Source of the DNA: Gemmataceae bacterium
GTDB taxonomy: Bacteria; Planctomycetota; Planctomycetia; Gemmatales; Gemmataceae
Length of the DNA: 36,466 bases
Assembly (NCBI GenBank): GCA_019694755.1
Contig: JAIBBI010000041.1
Span: 1 to 36,466, forward strand
Direction: 5' to 3'
A program made the translations under genes and the position numbers. Positions within the stretch are counted from its first letter, which is position 1. Every line of letters starts with the position of its first letter. This document shows positions 31,709 to 36,466 of this stretch, piece after piece. The notes beneath the pieces are model-generated. The model worked only from the letters and a program-made list of their open reading frames with translations, had not been told where the DNA came from and searched no databases.

Positions 31709-34700
31709 TTAGGGCTTGCTCGACGGAACTTCTTTGCGCCACTTGGCTGCTTCACCGGGCTTGCCCCATTCGTCGTACATCTGAACCAGACAGGTAAGCC
31801 CTTCGGCTAGGCGATCTCGGCCCGTGAATGGAAGGTTGTTTCCTTGCTCCATCAGACCCGCGATCCCTTTAACGAGCCACGGTTCTGCTTCCGCGTACTG
31901 CTTCCGGGCAGCGAGTGCCCGGCCGATCAAAGTCTGCGAGTCGAAGACGACCCAAGGGGCCGAGGCGTTCTGCAGGCGGTTGCTCAAGGTCTCCCGCGCC
32001 AGCGTTTCGGCCTCGGCAGGCCGGTCTTGTTTCAGCCGCACACTCGCCATCCAAGTCATTGCAATATCGAGATCGCGCGTGTCATCGGATCGGTGATCCC
32101 GCCAGAATTCGATGCTGTTTTGCAACAGTGATTCGGCCACCGAAAGATGGCCGAGCTTGAGTTTTACGACTGCCAAGCTGAGCGACGCCGATTGCCGTCG
32201 CTCGGCCGATATGGGCATCCGTTTGTCGAAAGCGTCTATCGCCTGCTGCAAGAGTGGCTCGGCATCTGCCGGTCTGTCCCAACTCACATAAGTTTCACCG
32301 AGATCCACCATGGCGCGAATGACAAGATCGGGGTCGCTGCCGGGCTTGGCCCGTCGAATGGTCAGAATCTCTTGTTGGAGCATTTCAGCTTCTGGGAAGC
32401 GACGACGCCCGCAATAGAACAGGCCGAGCTCCCTCATGCACTGAAGCGTCAACGAATGTTGATTGCCGAAACGGGCGCGTAGTCCGGTCAAGGCCTGTCG
32501 AAAACGAGCGTCGGCTTCCTCCCAGCGGTGCAATCGCGTGTTCAGGATGGCCAACGTGTATGCGGTGTTTAGCGTCAGCGGATGATCGGTGCCGAGGGTG
32601 GAGCATTGTCCGTCGTACGACTCTCGCAGCAGCTTTTCCGCCTCTTCGTGCCTGCCGTTGTCCGAGCAATCTTTGGCCAGGTTAGTCATCGCCAGTAGGG
32701 TACGATAATGATCCGGCCCCAGCAGTTTCCGGTAGCCTTCCAGCGCGGTCCGAGCTAGCGGCTCCGCTAGTTTTGATTCGCGTCGCCGGCGAAGACTGTC
32801 GGCGACTGTGGTCATGCTGTTCAGTGTTTCGACATTGTCCGGCCCGAGGATTTCCAATCGGTCCTCCAGTACTTCCTCGAGAATGTCCTGGCCGCGGTTG
32901 TATTTATTGCTCTCGGAATAGAGAATTCCCAGCCCCTGTTTTGCCGAAAGTGTTCGCGGGTGCTTTTCACCGAACTGGCTTTTGTAAGCGTCGTAAACGT
33001 GCTTTGTCAGCAATTCGGCCTCATCAAAATGCCCCATCTGGCGTTCCAACTGGCCCAGACTCGCCATGCTGATGAGCGTGTCGGCATGTGCATCACCGAG
33101 CAACCGTTTGCGAATCTCCAGCGACTTTCGCAAGTGCTCGGCCGCCCGGGGGAATTCGCCCAGTGCTGAATAGGCATCACCGACGGTCCATCGAATGGCG
33201 GCCTCGGTCAATTCCTGGCCCACGAACCGCTGATCAATTCGTTCCGCGGCGCGATCCAGGACTTTCCGCACTGTCAGTTCTTTGTCACGAGGGAAGCCAC
33301 GCGGTTGATGTCCGATGTCCGCCTGCTGGAGCAGATCGACCCGCAGGAACTGATTCACGGCTTTGGTGATCGCCGCCTCGTCTTCGGCACGCTGGAAGGC
33401 GGCGACGGCCGCTTCCTCATTTTTTCGTGACGCTGTTTCCGCCCGAGTCGCCCGCCAGGCTTGCAACACGCTCACGCTGGTCGCGCCAAGCAACACGGCC
33501 ACGCATGCCGCCGTCGCCACGAACGCCGCTCGGTTTCGCCGCACCCACTTGCCGAACCGATAGATCGCGTTTGGCGGTCGGGCCTCGACCGGTTCATTGC
33601 ACAAATGGCGTTGCAATTCCCGTGCGAGTCCATTCGCGGTCTGGTAACGCCGATTCCGGTCCTTCTCCAGGCTCTTCATGACGATCCAGTCGAGATCGCC
33701 ACGGACAACGCCACTCAGTTGTCTGGGCTCCAGCCCGCGATTGGCAGCAATAGAGGGCAGCTCATCGACCGTGCTAATGCGGGTGCTGGGCTTCTGCGGT
33801 TCCTCTTCCCGAATGATGCGCAGCGCTTCCAGCAGTGCGCCTGCTTTCAGTTTTTTGCGCTGCAGCGGCGTGGTGCCCGTCAGCAACTCGTAGAGCAATA
33901 CGCCGAGCGAATAGATGTCACTGCGCGTGTCGACATCGGCCTCGCTGGGCACCGCCTGTTCCGGGCTCATGTACTCGAGCGTTCCGATGATCGCGCCGAT
34001 GTTTGTGTCCTTCGACCAATCGGTCAGCTTCCGGTCCAGCGCTTTTGCCACTCCGAAATCGATGATCTTCGGGACCGCGCGGCCATCAATCTGAGTCACC
34101 AGCACGTTCGATGGTTTTATGTCCCGATGGATGATTCCTTTTTGATGAGCATGCTGCACCGCCTGACAAACAGGGATGAACAACTCTACGCGTTGTCGCG
34201 GCGTGAGCTGATGCTCGTCGCAGTAGTTGGTGATCGGGATGCCGTGGATCAACTCCATGGCGAAATACGGCGAGCCGGACGCGTAGCCTGCCTGAGGATA
34301 ACCCGGGGCTTTTTCGGTTGCCGACGCTCCCCGCCCGCCCGTAACCCCCGCATCCAGAATCCGCGCGATATTCGGGTGGTCCATCAGCGCGAGCGCTTGT
34401 CGCTCGCGTTCCAACCGCGCGACGACCTGTGCTGTGCCCATGCCCGGCTTGATGATCTTCAGTGCGACAACGCGCCGGATCGGTTCGGTTTGTTCGGCGC
34501 GAAAGACCACGCCCATGCCACCTTCGCCGATCAACTCGTGCAGGGAATAGGGGCCGATCACCGAGCCGGGGGAGACGGTCCACGGAGTTTCAACCCGGCG
34601 GACCGATTGCTCCAGAAAGTTCCGGTCCTGGTCGTGAATGCGCAATAGCGCGTCGATCCGTTTGCGCAAAGACTGGTCGTCGCCGCAAGCCTTATCGAGG

Positions 34701-34780
34701 TACACGCAGCGATCTTCGGTATCGCCCATGCGGCGAGCCCGGTCGAAGATCTCTTCCTCGTTCAGCTCGTCGGCGGTCAA
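31709..34780 (-). CDS. Membrane Ser/Thr protein kinase with C-terminal TPR repeats
   Basis: The 1023-residue protein is a Hanks-type kinase with a planctomycete-style N-terminal segment (EEEIFDRARRMGD... to about 65), a kinase domain (about 77-390) and, after one membrane helix (about 417-439), a large TPR region. All key residues are present: glycine loop GEGGMG 85-90, Lys108 in VALKIIK, HRDIKPSN 218-225, DFG 241-243 and SPEQ 272-275. A short insert (GRGASATEKAPGYPQAG) lies between strands 4 and 5. The TPR part (about 450-1010) has kinesin-light-chain-like repeats ending 'LG.DHP.TL'. A TTG start at 34780 is used; an in-frame stop lies just upstream, and the next Met is at residue 18. It follows the sigma gene by 22 bases, so the two form an operon; the kinase likely phosphorylates or senses for the sigma factor. 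Confidence 0.93.
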   Translation of the reverse strand: MTADELNEEEIFDRARRMGDTEDRCVYLDKACGDDQSLRKRIDALLRIHDQDRNFLEQSVRRVETPWTVSPGSVIGPYSLHELIGEGGMGVVFRAEQTEPIRRVVALKIIKPGMGTAQVVARLERERQALALMDHPNIARILDAGVTGGRGASATEKAPGYPQAGYASGSPYFAMELIHGIPITNYCDEHQLTPRQRVELFIPVCQAVQHAHQKGIIHRDIKPSNVLVTQIDGRAVPKIIDFGVAKALDRKLTDWSKDTNIGAIIGTLEYMSPEQAVPSEADVDTRSDIYSLGVLLYELLTGTTPLQRKKLKAGALLEALRIIREEEPQKPSTRISTVDELPSIAANRGLEPRQLSGVVRGDLDWIVMKSLEKDRNRRYQTANGLARELQRHLCNEPVEARPPNAIYRFGKWVRRNRAAFVATAACVAVLLGATSVSVLQAWRATRAETASRKNEEAAVAAFQRAEDEAAITKAVNQFLRVDLLQQADIGHQPRGFPRDKELTVRKVLDRAAERIDQRFVGQELTEAAIRWTVGDAYSALGEFPRAAEHLRKSLEIRKRLLGDAHADTLISMASLGQLERQMGHFDEAELLTKHVYDAYKSQFGEKHPRTLSAKQGLGILYSESNKYNRGQDILEEVLEDRLEILGPDNVETLNSMTTVADSLRRRRESKLAEPLARTALEGYRKLLGPDHYRTLLAMTNLAKDCSDNGRHEEAEKLLRESYDGQCSTLGTDHPLTLNTAYTLAILNTRLHRWEEADARFRQALTGLRARFGNQHSLTLQCMRELGLFYCGRRRFPEAEMLQQEILTIRRAKPGSDPDLVIRAMVDLGETYVSWDRPADAEPLLQQAIDAFDKRMPISAERRQSASLSLAVVKLKLGHLSVAESLLQNSIEFWRDHRSDDTRDLDIAMTWMASVRLKQDRPAEAETLARETLSNRLQNASAPWVVFDSQTLIGRALAARKQYAEAEPWLVKGIAGLMEQGNNLPFTGRDRLAEGLTCLVQMYDEWGKPGEAAKWRKEVPSSKP

Positions 34781-34802
34781 GATTCACCACTCGGAGTGCC
34801 TG

Positions 34803-35396
34803 TCACTTAATGCGACTTTTTTCTTCCAAACCCGTAAACTCGTCGCCCTCCATGGCCAGCCGGAGCCAGCAACGGGCATAAGCCCAGTCTTTCTCGGCCG
34901 TCGACAACGAGATTCCCATGGCCTCGGACGCTTCTTGCATGGTCAAACCGCCGAAAAACCGCAACTTCACCAGCCCCGCCTGCCGCGGATTGCGTTTCTC
35001 TAACTGATCCAGGGCTTCGTTTAATGCGAGGAGGTCAACATCCGGCTCTGCGCTGGCCGGGTCAACGTCGGCGATGTCATGCCGGCGAAATTCGCCTCCG
35101 GTTTTGACACGGTCCTTGTGTCGGGCTCGCTCCACCAGAATTCGTCGCATGGCCTCGGCCGCCGCCGCGAAGAAGTGCCCCCGGCTGTTCCACTGCTGTA
35201 TCCGCTCGGTATCGACAAGGCGCACAAAAGCCTCGTGCACCAGGGCCGTCGCCTGAAGCGTCTGCCCCGGCAGTTCATGGGCCATTTTCTGTGCGGCAAT
35301 GTGTCGAAGCTCTTCATAAACCAGTGGAAGAAGTTGCGCCGCCGCTTGTGTGTCGCCGCTCTCCACCGCCGACAGGATCCGCGTAACTTCCGACAT
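34803..35396 (-). CDS. ECF-type RNA polymerase sigma factor (planctomycete, TIGR02999-like)
   Basis: The 197-residue protein has sigma region 2 (about 1-90; LLPLVYEELRHIAA, LVHEAFVRLVD, FFAAAAEAMRRILVERAR) and region 4 (about 120-182) with the helix-turn-helix LTMQEASEAMGISLSTAEKD followed by WAYARCWL. The 'YEELRHIAAQKM' and 'HFFAAAAEAMRRILV' signatures are those of the planctomycete ECF/SigX6 group usually paired with Ser/Thr kinases. It directs RNA polymerase to a specific promoter set. An open frame reaches a TTG at 35432, but the ATG at 35396 is chosen because the added residues (MSRWVAWLYSYS) overlap a promoter-like sequence. No anti-sigma gene is visible; the downstream kinase (22-base gap) is the likely regulator. 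Confidence 0.92.
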   Translation of the reverse strand: MSEVTRILSAVESGDTQAAAQLLPLVYEELRHIAAQKMAHELPGQTLQATALVHEAFVRLVDTERIQQWNSRGHFFAAAAEAMRRILVERARHKDRVKTGGEFRRHDIADVDPASAEPDVDLLALNEALDQLEKRNPRQAGLVKLRFFGGLTMQEASEAMGISLSTAEKDWAYARCWLRLAMEGDEFTGLEEKSRIK

Positions 35397-35404
35397 ACTA
35401 TACG

Positions 35405-35432
35405 AGTATAACCAAGCCACCCATCGGCTCAA
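35405..35432 (-). promoter_or_regulatory. Putative sigma70-type promoter of the sigma-kinase operon, leaderless arrangement
   Basis: On the minus strand TTGAGC (35432-35427) and TATACT (35410-35405) are separated by 16 bases. The ATG of the sigma gene begins 9 bases after the -10 box, so transcription would start at or next to the start codon. No ribosome site precedes the ATG, which agrees with a leaderless mRNA. It is a motif match only. Confidence 0.4.
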
Positions 35433-35566
35433 GAAACGGCGAGTGAATTCGAGCCGATTTGGTCTGCGAGCGGCGGAGTAAGGTGCAGCGCGGGGCAGAG
35501 TAGAAGTGAATCGCTGATGGAATGAAGTTCACGCGGCGGCGGTGCCTCCGGCGAGATGGAGTCGGG

Positions 35567-35902
35567 TCAGAATGTGGATTCCAGTTCGTGCCGTCGTCGA
35601 CGTTTCGCGTCGGGCAGGCGGTAGCTTTCGCCCGACGATTCGACGATGACGCAGCGGTGGGTGAGCCGGTCGAGGGCGGCGCCGGTGAGCCGCGCGAGGC
35701 CGAGGACTTCGTTCCACTGTTCGAAGCCGAGGGTGGTGGTGAGGACGACGCTCGAGCGTTCGTGGGCGGCGGCGATGACGTCGAGAACGAGCAGGTCGAG
35801 TATGGCGAGATTGGTGGCGGAGGCGGAGCAGTTGTCTGTCTTGCTCCAGGCCGAGCAGTGACAATGGAAATGTGAAGTTGTCGACGATTTTTTGTAACGC
35901 AC
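35567..35902 (-). pseudogene. istB: istB fragment (IS21 helper ATPase, C-terminus), copy C
   Basis: From about 35800 to the stop at 35567 the frame encodes the C-terminal part of an IstB ATPase: AHERSSVVLTTTLGFEQWNE, then LARLTGAALDRLTHRCVIV and GESYRL followed by basic residues. These are the sensor-1 ('VLTT') and arginine-finger-containing ('LLDRLTH') segments of the AAA+ fold. The Walker A and B part is missing, and the sequence upstream of about 35800 in this frame is out of register. The fragment is followed by the right terminal repeat of the element. It is not functional. Confidence 0.72.
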
Positions 35903-35951
35903 CGGGTCGCCCCACTGCCAGCCACCAAAACTCGGTTGTTGCAGTTGGCGG

Positions 35952-36131
35952 CTAGATCTTCAGACGCCGAGCCGGTCTCGACCAACGGCACTCCGGCGAT
36001 TCTTCGTGGGCCAGGATCTTGACCAGCGTCTTCCATTGAATCCGATACTGCTCGTACCCCTGACGCTTGCTCAACCCGCCGGTCAGAACCCGGCGTCGGA
36101 TCTCGCTCGCTGGCTCCGTGTTCGCGGACAC
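35952..36131 (-). pseudogene. istA: istA fragment (IS21 transposase N-terminus), copy C
   Basis: A GTG start at 36131 with AGGA-like sequence upstream opens a 59-residue frame, SEIRRRVLTGGLSKRQ then the turn and recognition helix YRIQWKTLVKILAHEE, ending at TAG 35952. Unlike copies A and B it reads through the 'PPG' position (here SPECRWSRP) and goes on for 12 more codons before a stop at the deletion. The catalytic domain is absent. Confidence 0.7.
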
Positions 36132-36329
36132 CTCGATGCTTCCTGCGGCCGGATAACGAACTGCTTCCTACCATCGCAGACCACGGCAATGCACGGTTGT
36201 GCTCCACTTTTACACCGCCGCCGTTTACCCGCCCCGCGCCGCACGTTTACCCCGCCGCACACAACCCGCAGTGGCACTAGAAACTGGGAACAACCAATTA
36301 GATTCGGGACATGGAGCGGTCTCCCAGTT

Positions 36330-36348
36330 AAGTGGTAATTTACCACTT
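36330..36348. promoter_or_regulatory. Perfect 19-base palindrome between tRNA-Arg and IS21 copy C
   Basis: The arms aagtggtaa and ttaccactt are exact reverse complements around one central base. The site is AT-rich within GC-rich surroundings, has no nearby T-run and sits outside the IS21 terminal repeat. It could be an operator-like protein-binding site or an old recombination site; there is no adjoining promoter in view to decide. Confidence 0.4.
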
Positions 36349-36424
36349 TATTCTGAGGGATTTGGCCGCTCTCCCGACCATCGAGAGGCAAGCTAAACTG
36401 CTTTCAGAAAACGACTTGCGTCAC

Positions 36425-36466
36425 TACACCCGACAGGAGTCGAACCTGTAACCTTCGGAGCCGAAG
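36425..36466 (-). tRNA. tRNA-Arg(TCG), 3' part only (5' half beyond window edge)
   Basis: On the minus strand the sequence starts at the anticodon loop CTTCGGC (positions 32-38, anticodon TCG, codon CGA), then stem TCCGA, variable loop AGGTT, a T arm ACAGG-TTCGACT-CCTGT with five pairs, acceptor strand CGGGTGT and discriminator A (36425). CCA is not encoded. The 42 bases correspond exactly to tRNA positions 32-73. Confidence 0.88.

Larger units (their letters stand above)
35464..36263 (-). mobile_element. Internally deleted IS21-family element, copy C, with both terminal repeats
   Basis: The outer end near 36263 reads (minus strand) tgtgtgcggcggggtaaacg and the other end at 35464 reads (plus strand) tgcgagcggcggagtaaggt; the similarity continues for about 40 bases as inverted repeats, including the shared stretch gcgcggggc. 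Between them are only an istA 5' fragment (35952-36131) and an istB 3' fragment (35567-35800), so the element is about 0.8 kb rather than about 2.5 kb. No target duplication is evident. It lies between the sigma factor gene and a tRNA gene. Confidence 0.7.

Noticed and set aside
35398-36207. 269-residue minus-strand frame between tRNA and sigma gene
   Set aside because: It reads in a different frame from both istA and istB fragments of copy C, and its protein is low-complexity; it is an accidental frame.

Overview
The window looks like chromosomal DNA of a planctomycete, most likely of the Gemmata type. This is inferred from several lineage-typical things seen together. They are giant secreted proteins that begin with an LEPR-XLL-like motif and end in a dockerin-like 'FRLFGDADG...' tail, a Cys-type sulfatase next to a DUF1080 protein and an SASA esterase, and an ECF sigma factor of the planctomycete type followed by a Ser/Thr kinase with TPR repeats. 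The DNA is GC-rich and the genes are densely packed.

Layout. (i) 1-321 (+) is the C-terminal end of a large secreted protein whose tail is nearly the same as that of the giant protein further right. A hairpin (340-367) and a decayed IS21-type fragment (copy A, about 380-690) follow. (ii) 722-5287 (-) is a four-gene operon, read right to left: SASA-type esterase, sulfatase (ATGA overlap), DUF1080/3-keto-disaccharide hydrolase, and an enolase-superfamily dehydratase resembling cis-3-hydroxy-L-proline dehydratase. A small uncertain ORF (5326-5556) precedes it. (iii) 5569-6298 is a junk zone with an ISAs1-family transposase tail joined to IS21 copy B. (iv) 6357-31541 (-) is one uninterrupted 25.2-kb gene for an 8394-residue modular exoprotein. 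(v) 31709-34780 (-) is a membrane Ser/Thr kinase with TPR repeats, and 34803-35396 (-) is its ECF sigma factor. (vi) 35464-36263 is IS21 copy C, an internally deleted element with both terminal repeats. (vii) 36425-36466 (-) is the 3' part of a tRNA-Arg(TCG).

How the parts may work together. The operon would release sulfate, acyl groups and sugar acids or hydroxyproline-type products from complex extracellular polymers. The two giant genes are convergent, tail to tail across the operon, and would encode surface or secreted proteins sharing one C-terminal cassette. The sigma factor, kinase and giant gene run on the same strand in that order, so a signalling module may control the exoprotein; this is inference from position only.

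The most unusual content is the giant protein. It carries an N-terminal BNR/sortilin-like propeller, a central region of at least three long repeats (about 310-345 residues) each with an EF-hand-like loop and an 'LPxxGxxL' type helix motif, about 980 residues of RTX-type calcium-binding repeats, a second propeller-like region, and five parallel beta-helix supermodules. Two of these supermodules are interrupted by a different domain (LamG, golvesin-like) nested inside a conserved element.
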